From Limimaricola cinnabarinus (GTDB lineage: Bacteria; Pseudomonadota; Alphaproteobacteria; Rhodobacterales; Rhodobacteraceae): 43,785 nucleotides of DNA. A program made the position numbers and the translations under genes. The number at the start of each line of letters is the position of its first letter. The first letter of the stretch is position 1. The notes below the pieces were generated by a model that was given only the letters and a program-made list of their open reading frames with translations, searched no databases and had not been told where the DNA came from. The stretch covers positions 1 to 43,785 of the forward strand of contig NZ_KZ304972.1 in assembly GCF_002723615.1 (NCBI RefSeq). Direction: 5' to 3'. Shown piece after piece: positions 25,940-33,976 of the stretch.

Positions 25940-26478
25940 CGGGGCTCTCCGGACGATGTGGCTGATTGCGTTTCTGACCACCAGCGCCGCAACAGGCCTT
26001 TGGAGCCACCCGCCTCGATGATCTGTCGCAAACTGCCGTCAAGCGGCGGGAACGACCGGCTTTCGCCGCTGCTCAGGTTCTCGAGATGGCCGGATGCGAA
26101 ATCAACTTGGATGCCGTCGCCGTCCTCGAACATGTCTGACACCCCCTCGCAGCCGGTCATGAAGGCCAGGCCGCTGCTGACGCCGGCACGCAACGAATTA
26201 TACGGCATGCTTTCGCAGATCATCCCGACCCCCAGGGCTTGCAGGGCAATGAACCCCTGCGCATGGGGCTTGCCCGAGGCGAAGTCGGTGCCACCGATGA
26301 CCACGTCACCCGCCGTCGCGGCCTCGGCGAAACCGGGGCGCACGTCCTCGAAGAGATGCGGAATGAGCTTTTGCGGGTCGGTTACGCGACCGATTGCCAA
26401 CCGGAACGGGATGAACCCGTCGTCTAGCGGAACGTCGTCGCCGAATTTATGCGCGCGGCCCCGGAACACCCAATTCAC
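25936..26478 (-). CDS. Aconitase-family hydratase small subunit (LeuD-like)
   Basis: A 180-residue swivel-domain subunit of an aconitase/isopropylmalate-isomerase-type hydro-lyase. The start MNWVFRGRAHKFGDDVPLDD matches the family's GxxxxFGDDxxTD region. The active-site loop, usually GCGSSREHA, reads FASGKPHA here (residues 66-73): one serine and the histidine remain, but the conserved arginine is a lysine and the cysteine-glycine pair is gone. That implies a different substrate or an altered mechanism. It overlaps the large subunit gene before it and the BKACE gene after it by four bases each, so the three are translated together. Confidence 0.82.
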   Translation of the reverse strand: MNWVFRGRAHKFGDDVPLDDGFIPFRLAIGRVTDPQKLIPHLFEDVRPGFAEAATAGDVVIGGTDFASGKPHAQGFIALQALGVGMICESMPYNSLRAGVSSGLAFMTGCEGVSDMFEDGDGIQVDFASGHLENLSSGESRSFPPLDGSLRQIIEAGGSKGLLRRWWSETQSATSSGEPR

Positions 26479-27761
26479 GTGGCTGACCTTTCTTCAAGAA
26501 ATCGACGAGGGTCGCTGATCGCCCCTGCAACCGCCGACGCCGCCACAGTCGCCGGGCTGGCAAGAAAGATGGCCGCGTCCTTTGCGCCCATCCGTCCGAA
26601 GTTGTTGACGGCCGCTGTGCAAATCGAGGTTTCGCCAGACCCCAAAGGCCCCATCGTGCCGCCGGCGCACGGCCCGCACCCCGCTGGCAGCAGGATCGCA
26701 CCCGCCTTGCGAAAAACGTCGCCCAGCCCTTCGCGCTCCAGTCTGGCGATGGTGACATTGCTGCCGGGGGTGACCAGGAAACGCGTGCCCGCTGCGACGG
26801 TCCTGCCTCTTAGGATGTCGGCTGCAACCACCAGATCATCGAATGTCCCTGACCCGCAGGATCCGAGATAAGCATGGTCCACCGCGCGACCCAGTTCCAC
26901 GGCCTGCAACGGGATGGTTTTCTCGCCGCCAGGAAGCACGGCCTGAGGCTCGAGCGCCGAAAGATCGACGGCGAGTTCGCTTTCATAGCCCGCATCCGGA
27001 TCGGCCGTGACGATTTCGCCGCCCGCAAGACCTCGATCACGGTACCATTTCGCCGTCTGTTCGTCAGGGGCAAAGTACGTCGCGCAAATCCCGATCTCGG
27101 TGAGCGTGTTGCACAGGGCGATACGTTCCGCCACCGGAAGCTGGTGCAGTCCCGGTCCATGAAACTCGATGGCACGGTAGTCATAAGCCCCGTGGCGGCC
27201 GGACACGAAATCCGCCGCGAGCCGAAACCCCAGATCCCGGGCCATGACCCCGGGCGCCATCTTGCCGGTCAACTCGACCTTGATCGTATGAGGCACCTGA
27301 ACCCAGATCGTGCCCTGCGCCAGCACGGTGATGATTTCGGATCCGGTGCGAAGCGCAAGCGCCCCTACTGCACCGAAATTGGTGCAGTGCATGTCATAAC
27401 AAAGCAGGAACATACCCGGCCGCACGAGCCCCTTTTCCATGGGAAAGACATGCCCCTGACCACCCTGTCCCACATCATAGAAGCGCGAGATGCCCCACTT
27501 TTCGGCGACAAGCCGGTTCTGACGCGCCCGTTCTGCTGCCAGAGGTGTGGCGTGGATCACGTCGTGATCGGTGACGAACATCACCCGATCGGGATCGAAA
27601 ACCCTGTGGATGCCAAGCCCGCTCAGTTCGCGGTAGGCCGTCGCGATGTAACCGTCATGGACGATAACGAGGTCAGGATCGGGATGAACAATGTCGCCCG
27701 GCACCACCCTCGCGGCGCTGGAGGCGCGCGCCAGATGTTTTTCGATCGCTGTCAGCCCCAT
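26475..27761 (-). CDS. Aconitase-family hydratase large subunit (LeuC-like, 4Fe-4S)
   Basis: A 428-residue catalytic subunit of the LeuC/aconitase family. The iron-sulfur cluster cysteines are recognisable as Cys302 (YLGSCGSGTFDDL) and the Cys362/Cys365 pair (GCGPCAGG). The N-terminal VFVTDH-type motif reads MFVTDHDVIHATP at 61-73, and CTNFGAVGALALRTG is intact. It is closer in layout to the dimethylmaleate/homoaconitate branch than to leucine biosynthesis, and no other leu gene is near. GGAGG lies four bases before the chosen ATG; upstream in-frame codons belong to the promoter region. It is the first gene of a five-gene operon that ends with the tricarboxylate transporter. Confidence 0.88.
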   Translation of the reverse strand: MGLTAIEKHLARASSAARVVPGDIVHPDPDLVIVHDGYIATAYRELSGLGIHRVFDPDRVMFVTDHDVIHATPLAAERARQNRLVAEKWGISRFYDVGQGGQGHVFPMEKGLVRPGMFLLCYDMHCTNFGAVGALALRTGSEIITVLAQGTIWVQVPHTIKVELTGKMAPGVMARDLGFRLAADFVSGRHGAYDYRAIEFHGPGLHQLPVAERIALCNTLTEIGICATYFAPDEQTAKWYRDRGLAGGEIVTADPDAGYESELAVDLSALEPQAVLPGGEKTIPLQAVELGRAVDHAYLGSCGSGTFDDLVVAADILRGRTVAAGTRFLVTPGSNVTIARLEREGLGDVFRKAGAILLPAGCGPCAGGTMGPLGSGETSICTAAVNNFGRMGAKDAAIFLASPATVAASAVAGAISDPRRFLEERSAT

Positions 27762-27784
27762 TGCTCCTCCCATGAACCTGATCC

Positions 27785-27836
27785 TGTTCCGCCGAATGGA
27801 ACAATAATTAAATTTGATGTACCAACATACGGAACA
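27785..27836. promoter_or_regulatory. Candidate IclR operator and promoter of the hydratase operon
   Basis: An inverted repeat TGTTCC-N7-GGAACA (27785-27803) and a further CGGAACA half-site (27830-27836) lie in an unusually AT-rich patch 24 to 75 bases upstream of the hydratase start. Repeated GGAACA half-sites next to a divergent IclR-family gene suit an autoregulated operator. The AT-rich run between them (AATAATTAAATTT) probably carries the minus-strand promoter. Confidence 0.55.
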
Positions 27837-28086
27837 GCATGTCAAGAATATCAGGGCTTGCGCCGTCTTCATTCAGATCGATGCTGCGTCTTGTAGGGAG
27901 CTGAGACTCGACGTCATGATCGCTAGAGCGGCCAAGAGTCTGGAAAACGGAGTCGAAATTGATCAATCAGCCAAGCATCCGGCGCATCGGTCCCGGTCAA
28001 GTAAAGCGCTGTCACGGCGACCCGCTGGCTGCTCTTGCCGCTCCTTGGGTCAGCGCATGTGAACCTGAATTCAGAGGTCTTAGCTC

Positions 28087-29745
28087 ATGAACAAGACAAC
28101 GCCGCGAAGCGGATCGTCGCGTGGCACCGGCGGCGCAGCGGGAAAGACGCTCGAGGTTCTCAAGGCCTTTGCCGATGGGCAAGAGGCATGGGGTGTCCGA
28201 GAACTGGCTGCGGCGCTCGATCTGCCGACCAGCTCGGTCCACCGCTCGTTGAAGATCCTGCAGGATCACGGGCTTCTCGGACGGGACGATGTCTCGGGAC
28301 GCTATCGTCTGGGCAATGAATGGCATCGCTGGTCGATGCTTTCGCGGCGGCATTTTCGTCTGCCGGGGCTGGTTCGGCCTGTGGCCCGCAGCTTGGCCAG
28401 CGAAGTTCGCGCTCCTGTATGGCTCGCGGTTTTTGACCCTTCCGGGCCTTATGTCTGGGCCGCTTTCGAAGAGTCGCCGGGTGCGAGTGAACCTATCGTA
28501 CAGATTGGGCTGGAAGAGCCCTTGACCGCTGGCGCCGCAGGGCTGGCGGTGCTTGCCGCCACCGTGTCAGCCGAGCAGACGGAGGCGACAGACACCGATG
28601 CGACCGGGCGCTATCAGGCGGAATTCGATCATTTGGCCAAGCATGGCTTCCTTGCGTATCCTGACGACGAAGACGAGCTGTCCGTCAGCCTCGCGGCGCC
28701 GATCCTCAACGCATTGCAGCAGCCCTTGGGCAGCCTTGTCGTGACCCTGCCCGCAAGCCAGCTCACAAAAGAGCGTGCGGCTGAAGCCGGCGCGTTGTTG
28801 TCAGCCGCAGCCCGCCGCATTTCGATCAGCTTTGCGACACGCTTCCTGATCGGCAGCGACGCCGCAAGTTCGCAGCCCGGCATGCAGACGCTGGCCAACA
28901 TCCTGCGGTTCAAGAACAATCGGCTCGAACTGACACCATGGCGCAGCGGCGGCAGCGACAAGCTAGGCGAGATCAATGACGGTCGAGCCGCCTATGCCAC
29001 CGCGGTCGGAAGCGCATTGAACGACGTCAGACGCGGCGTTGCCCCGTTCCCGCGTCCCCTCGAGCGCCTGCGCACCGTCACGGCCCTAATGCCGTTGCAG
29101 TTGCACATACTGGTCGCGGCAGACCTTCCGCCTGTGTCCTTCATCGATCTTGCGCGCCTGCGCGTGTCTGCGGGTGAACGCGATTATGCCACCGCCGTCC
29201 TCTATCTTCGCCTGATGGCCGAGGCTGGCTTGAATGAAGCGGACTTTGAAAGACAGGGCGGCGGGTGCTTTTTCCTCGACTATCGCGAAAGCAACCGACT
29301 ATTCGAACAAGGGCGCCTTGACGTCCTCGTTTCACTCAACGCGCCCCCACACCCACGATACCGCAAGCTTGCTCGCAAACGGCCCTTCAGGCTTCTTGCG
29401 CTCGAAGACGATCTTGTCGCGGCATTCTTGAATAAGGGCAGCGGTTTGGCCCGAAGCGTCATCGCCCCCGGTCACTACCCCGGACAGACCGAGGCGGTTC
29501 AGACCGTGGAATCGCCGCTGCTGATCGTGACGGCCGAGGATCGCAATGAGGACGAAGTGTATGATTTCGTCCAGGCCGCGAGCGCGCATGCCGTGGAACT
29601 GGCCGAAATGAAGCCGGCTTTCGAGGTGAGAAGCCCGGACGCAGCTTGCCCCGGCTGTCTGGTCGAGACGCATCCCGGCGCGGCACGTTTCTTTGCCGAA
29701 CAGCATAAGCGGCAGGGCCGTAGGTTCAGGACTCATAGCCAATAA
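28087..29745 (+). CDS. IclR regulator fused to a TAXI-type solute-binding domain
   Basis: A 552-residue regulator made of two known parts. Residues ~18-75 are the IclR winged helix (GVRELAAALDLPTSSVHRSL), and ~85-255 the usual IclR effector region. From ~260 to ~545 the sequence is that of TAXI receptors, the periplasmic binding proteins of one TRAP class: YATAVGSALNDVRRG, ERDYATAVLYLRLMAEAGL, GRLDVLVSLNAPPHPRYRKLA, HYPGQTEAVQTV near 462 and HPGAARFF near 528. There is no signal peptide, so the binding domain must act in the cytoplasm. Ordinary IclR proteins are about 260 residues. It is divergent from the hydratase/BKACE/Tct operon, its likely target. A GAGG site precedes the ATG. Confidence 0.85.
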   Translation: MNKTTPRSGSSRGTGGAAGKTLEVLKAFADGQEAWGVRELAAALDLPTSSVHRSLKILQDHGLLGRDDVSGRYRLGNEWHRWSMLSRRHFRLPGLVRPVARSLASEVRAPVWLAVFDPSGPYVWAAFEESPGASEPIVQIGLEEPLTAGAAGLAVLAATVSAEQTEATDTDATGRYQAEFDHLAKHGFLAYPDDEDELSVSLAAPILNALQQPLGSLVVTLPASQLTKERAAEAGALLSAAARRISISFATRFLIGSDAASSQPGMQTLANILRFKNNRLELTPWRSGGSDKLGEINDGRAAYATAVGSALNDVRRGVAPFPRPLERLRTVTALMPLQLHILVAADLPPVSFIDLARLRVSAGERDYATAVLYLRLMAEAGLNEADFERQGGGCFFLDYRESNRLFEQGRLDVLVSLNAPPHPRYRKLARKRPFRLLALEDDLVAAFLNKGSGLARSVIAPGHYPGQTEAVQTVESPLLIVTAEDRNEDEVYDFVQAASAHAVELAEMKPAFEVRSPDAACPGCLVETHPGAARFFAEQHKRQGRRFRTHSQ

Positions 29746-29764
29746 ATGACGATTGCGGCGAGAA

Positions 29765-30120
29765 CGATGCGTCTCGCCACGGCCGATCGTCTGGCCAACT
29801 GCATAGCACTTTGCTGCGTCGTCGCTTGGCGAGTATCATGGCTGGCGATGCTCAACCGCGAAACAGCGGGAGCAGAACCTGCTGCAGTCTTCACGGACGC
29901 GGAGCGCCACGTGCTCGAACACGCGATGCCGGATAGAAAGCGCCAGCCACCTTACGATCTTGATTTCTACGTCAGAGCGGTCGCTCGCCTCGGCGGATAT
30001 CTCGACCGTGCTTCCGATGCGCCGCCGGGGACGACCGTCATATGGCAGGGCTTCTCGCGTCTCGCGGACCTCGTCGAAGGAGCCCGCATCGCAAAGCCGC
30101 CGCCAGAGACTTATGGGTAA
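29765..30120 (+). pseudogene. IS4-family transposase, C-terminal fragment
   Basis: About 115 codons that match the C-terminus of Tn5/IS4-type transposases: RLATADRLANCIALCCVVAWRVSW, AMPDRKRQPP, and YVRAVARLGGYLDRASDAPPG followed by TVIWQGFSRLADLVEG. The N-terminal two-thirds, including the catalytic aspartates, is missing. The break lies within some 20 bases of the IclR-TAXI stop codon. The left edge is approximate. Confidence 0.8.
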
Positions 30121-30179
30121 CTGCAAGATCAATCGGGCGGTTACTACGCAGGCGCTTATGTCTACGGCGAAAGCGAGAA

Positions 30180-31567
30180 GAGCTATGGCTGAAAATGGGT
30201 GATGCGGCCTGAGAAGGCGGCGTATCGTGGCGGGTGCTGAAGCCTGCCAGAACCTCCCGAAGGAGCGATACGCCATGAAGAACGATACCGACATCATCCC
30301 GCTTCGTCAGCCCCATTCGCTGGACGATCCATTGACCGAGATTGCCCGCGAGGGGGCGCGCCGGATGTTGGCTGCGGCCTTGCGGGCGGAGGCGGATGCC
30401 TTCGTCGCGGAGCTTGTCGAAACCCGGCTGCCAGATGGGCGTCAGCGCGTGGTTCGGCACGGCTACGGCCCCGAGCGCGAGATCCAGACCGGGATTGGGG
30501 GGCTCGCAGTCAGGCGGCCGAAGGTTCGCGATCGCTTGGCAGGAAGCGAGGACGACAAGATCCGGTTCAACTCTTCCATCCTGCCCCGGTGGGCACGGCG
30601 CTCCCGCAGCCTCGATGCGTTGTTGCCGGTTCTCTATCTCCGCGGCATCTCGACGGGGGACTTCCAGGAGGCCCTCGCGGCCCTGCTCGGCGAGAACGCC
30701 CCGAACCTGTCGCCTGGTGTGCTGTCGCGCCTGACCGGCGAATGGGAGACGGAGTATGGGCGCTGGCAGCGCCGCGACCTCGCCGCGCGCCGCTATGCCT
30801 ATGTCTGGGCCGACGGGGTCTACCTCCAGGCCCGGATGGAGCCGCAAGCCGAATGCATGCTGGTGCTCATCGGCGCCACGCCGGAGGGGAAGAAAGAGCT
30901 CGTGGGCTTTCAAGTCGGCATGCGCGAGAGCGCGCAGAGCTGGCGCGAACTGCTGGTCGACCTCAAGGCGCGCGGCCTGACCTGCGCTCCGGAAATCGCT
31001 GTCGGCGACGGCGCACTCGGGTTTTGGAAAGCGCTCGATGAGGTATTCCCCAGCACCAGGCAGCAGAGGTGCTGGGTTCACAAGACGTCGAACGTGTTGA
31101 ACAAGGTCCCCAAATCCCTCCAGCCCGCCGTCAAATCCGACCTGCGCGAGATCTGGCAAGCCGAGACCCGTGTCGCCGCCGAGGCCGCGTTGGACGTCTT
31201 CGTCGAGAAATACGGCGCGAAATACCAGAAGGCCGCAACCTGTCTGAGCAAGGACCGCGAGGCGCTGTTGGCGTTCTATGATTTTCCCGCTGATCACTGG
31301 GACCATTTGCGGACCTCGAACCCAATTGAGAGCGTGTTCGCCACCGTCAGGCATCGGACGGTTCGCACGAAAGGTGCGCTATCCCAGAAGACGGCTCGCT
31401 TGATGGTTTACAAACTGGTGCAAGCCGCCGCGAAGGGATGGCGTCGCCTGAAGGGCGCCAACCAGTTGCCAATGGTGATCGAGGGCGTCAAATTCACCGA
31501 CGGCGTCCTCGACGCCAAGAACCGCGCCGCCTGATCGAAGCGCGTCACCCAGATTCAATCATAGCTC
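30180..31567 (+). mobile_element. IS256-family element, copy A (1388 bp)
   Basis: The ends are imperfect inverted repeats starting GAGCTATG (30180 onward, and ending CATAGCTC at 31567). A nine-base target duplication AAGCGAGAA flanks it at 30171-30179 and 31568-31576. The element holds one full-length transposase gene. It inserted into a serine-recombinase fragment. Confidence 0.92.
30275..31534 (+). CDS. IS256-family (Mutator-type) transposase, copy A
   Basis: A 419-residue DDE transposase of the Mutator superfamily. The N-terminus DPLTEIAREGARRMLAAAL, the RRPKVRDR strand, the first aspartate in YVWADGVYLQAR, the second in IAVGDGALGFWKAL, and the C-terminal NPIESVFATVRHRT carrying the catalytic glutamate are all present. 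AAGGAG lies nine bases before the ATG. The frame is intact, so it could be active. Copy B differs at about twenty residues, concentrated in the middle of the gene. Confidence 0.95.
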   Translation: MKNDTDIIPLRQPHSLDDPLTEIAREGARRMLAAALRAEADAFVAELVETRLPDGRQRVVRHGYGPEREIQTGIGGLAVRRPKVRDRLAGSEDDKIRFNSSILPRWARRSRSLDALLPVLYLRGISTGDFQEALAALLGENAPNLSPGVLSRLTGEWETEYGRWQRRDLAARRYAYVWADGVYLQARMEPQAECMLVLIGATPEGKKELVGFQVGMRESAQSWRELLVDLKARGLTCAPEIAVGDGALGFWKALDEVFPSTRQQRCWVHKTSNVLNKVPKSLQPAVKSDLREIWQAETRVAAEAALDVFVEKYGAKYQKAATCLSKDREALLAFYDFPADHWDHLRTSNPIESVFATVRHRTVRTKGALSQKTARLMVYKLVQAAAKGWRRLKGANQLPMVIEGVKFTDGVLDAKNRAA

Positions 31568-32405
31568 AAGCGAGAAGCGGATCGAACTGGTTGATGGTCG
31601 GGTACGAAAAACCTACGGCCACGGCAAGCCTTCAGAGGCGTGGGACGTGCTGATCCGCGATCATCATGAAGGCTACGTTGGCTGGGCCGAGTATGAGCGG
31701 AATGAATAGCCCCGCGTTTCTTAGACGCCCTCTTGCCTCAGTTTCTGCTGCCACTCGAAGTCGACGGGCGACAGCATTCCGTTCCGCGCGTGCTTGCGCT
31801 TCGGGTTGTAGAACATTTCGATGTAGTCGAACACGTCCCGCCGGGCTTCCTCGCGCGTCCGGTAAGTCCGGCGCCTGATCCGCTCGCGCTTGAGCAGGTT
31901 GAAGAAGCTCTCGGCGACGGCATTGTCGTGGCAGTTGCCTCGACGGCTCATGGAATGCTCCAGATTGTGGGCTTTTAGGAAAGCGGCCCAGTCCATGCTG
32001 GTGAACTGGCTTCCCTGATCGGAGTGGATCAGCACCTTAGCCTTCGGCTTCCTCCGCCATATGGCCATGAGCAGAGCCTGGAGAACGACGTCGGTCGTCT
32101 GACGCGACTGCATGGACCATCCGACCACGCGCCGAGAGAAGAGATCGATGACAACAGCGAGGTAAGCGAAGCCTTCCTGCGTCCGGATGTAGGTGATGTC
32201 GGTCACCCAGACCGTATCCGGAGCCTCGACATCAAATTGCCGATCCAGGGTGTTGTCGACGACGACCGACGGCCTGCCGCCATACTTGCCCGGGCGGCGC
32301 TTGTAGCCGATCTGCGCCGTGATCCCGGCCAGCTTGGTCAGGCGGGAGACGCGGTTCAGGCAGATGCTTTCGCCCTGTTCGACCAAGTCGTCGTGCAGCT
32401 TCCGC

Positions 32406-33793
32406 GAGCTATGGCTGAAAATGGGTGATGCAGCCTGAGAAGGCGGCGTATCGTGGCGGGTGCTGAAGCCTGCCAGAACCTCCCGAAGGAGCGATACGCC
32501 ATGAAGAACGATACTGACATCATCCCGCTTCGTCAGCCCCATTCGCTGGACGATCCCCTGACCGAGATCGCCCGTGAGGGGGCGCGCCGGATGTTGGCTG
32601 CGGCCCTGCGGGCGGAGGCGGATGCCTTCGTCGCAGAGCTTGCCGAAACCCGCCTGCCAGATGGGCGCCAGCGCGTGGTTCGGCATGGCTACGGCCCCGA
32701 GCGTGAGATCCAGACCGGGATCGGCGGGCTCACAGTCAGGCGGCCGAAGGTCCGGGATCGGTCAGCGGAGAACGAAGCGGATAAGATCCGGTTCACATCC
32801 GCGATCCTGCCGAGGTGGGCGCGGCGCTCGCGCAGCTTGGACGCGCTGTTGCCGGTTCTCTACCTCCGCGGCATCTCGACCGGGGACTTCCAGGAGGCGC
32901 TTGCGGCCCTGCTCGGCGAGAACGCCCCGAACCTGTCGTCTGGCGTGCTGGCGCGCCTGACCGGTGAATGGGAAACGGAGTATGGGCGCTGGCAGCGCCG
33001 CGACCTCGCCGCGCGCCGCTACGCCTATGCCTGGGCCGACGGCGTCTATCTCCAGGCCCGAATGGAGCCGCAGGCCGAATGCATGCTGGTTCTCATCGGC
33101 GCGACGCCGGAAGGAAAGAAAGAGCTCGTGGGCTTTCAGGTCGGCATGCGCGAGAGCGCGCAGAGCTGGCGCGAACTGCTGGTCGACCTCAAGGCGCGCG
33201 GCCTGCCCTGCGCGCCCGAACTTGCTGTCGGCGACGGCGCGCTCGGGTTCTGGAAGGCGCTCGACGAGGTATTTCCCAGCACCAAGCACCAGAGGTGCTG
33301 GGTTCACAAAACTTCGAACGTGCTGAACAAGGTTCCCAAGTCCCTCCAGCCCGCCGTCAAAGCCGACCTGCGCGAGATCTGGCAGGCCGAGACCCGTGTC
33401 GCGGCCGAAGCCGCGCTGGACGTGTTCGTCGAGAAATACGGCGCGAAATACCACAAGGCCGCAACCTGTCTGACCAAAGACCGCGACGCGCTGCTGACGT
33501 TCTATGATTTTCCCGCCGATCACTGGGACCATCTGCGGACCTCGAACCCAATCGAGAGCGTGTTCGCCACTGTCAGGCACCGGACCGTCCGCACGAAGGG
33601 CGCGCTATCCCAGAAGACGGCGCGGCTGATGGTCTACAAGCTCGTGCAAGCCGCCGCGAAGGGATGGCGTCGCCTGAAGGGCGCCAACCAGTTGCCAATG
33701 GTGATCGAGGGCGTCAAATTCACCGACGGCGTCCTCGACGCCAAGAACCGCGCCGCCTGATCAAAGCGCGTCACCCAGATTCAATCATAGCTC
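32406..33793 (+). mobile_element. IS256-family element, copy B (1388 bp)
   Basis: Same length and ends as copy A (GAGCTATG ... CATAGCTC). An eight-base target duplication GCTTCCGC flanks it at 32398-32405 and 33794-33801. It lies inside the orfB gene of the IS3 element, in the same orientation as copy A. Confidence 0.93.
32501..33760 (+). CDS. IS256-family (Mutator-type) transposase, copy B
   Basis: A 419-residue transposase with all motifs of copy A intact (YAWADGVYLQAR, LAVGDGALGFWKAL and NPIESVFATVRHRT). It has the same AAGGAG ribosome site and ATG. Against copy A, the first ~155 bases and last ~140 bases of the element are almost identical, while the middle carries many substitutions, as around RDRSAENEADKIRF versus RDRLAGSEDDKIRF. 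Confidence 0.95.
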   Translation: MKNDTDIIPLRQPHSLDDPLTEIAREGARRMLAAALRAEADAFVAELAETRLPDGRQRVVRHGYGPEREIQTGIGGLTVRRPKVRDRSAENEADKIRFTSAILPRWARRSRSLDALLPVLYLRGISTGDFQEALAALLGENAPNLSSGVLARLTGEWETEYGRWQRRDLAARRYAYAWADGVYLQARMEPQAECMLVLIGATPEGKKELVGFQVGMRESAQSWRELLVDLKARGLPCAPELAVGDGALGFWKALDEVFPSTKHQRCWVHKTSNVLNKVPKSLQPAVKADLREIWQAETRVAAEAALDVFVEKYGAKYHKAATCLTKDRDALLTFYDFPADHWDHLRTSNPIESVFATVRHRTVRTKGALSQKTARLMVYKLVQAAAKGWRRLKGANQLPMVIEGVKFTDGVLDAKNRAA

Positions 33794-33976
33794 GCTTCCG
33801 CTGCCCATAGACCTTACCGCTCTCGACCCACGCCTCCTTCAGAAGCTCGTCCTCCCGAGCGCGTTTGCTCAACGGCGCCTTCAGCCAAGCATAGAAGCCG
33901 CTCGGCTGGATGCGCAGGCACCGGCACATCGCCCGCACGGAGAACTGGCTGCGATGCTCGGCCACGAACGCGTATC

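Larger units (their letters stand above)
30139..31702 (+). pseudogene. Serine recombinase fragment, interrupted by IS256
   Basis: Two pieces (30139-30179 and 31577-31702) join in frame once the IS256 copy and one target duplication are removed, giving YYAGAYVYGESEKRIELVDG, then KTYGHGKPSEAW, then VLIRDHHEGYVGWAEYERN. This is the Recombinase domain of large serine recombinases. The catalytic N-terminus is absent, and on the right the frame is cut by the end of an IS3 element. It is a relic of a lost integrase or phage-type element. Confidence 0.78.

Noticed and set aside
30180-33793. Composite transposon formed by the two IS256 copies
   Set aside because: Each copy has its own distinct target duplication (AAGCGAGAA and GCTTCCGC), so they inserted independently. 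The 838 bases between them are only recombinase and IS3 fragments.
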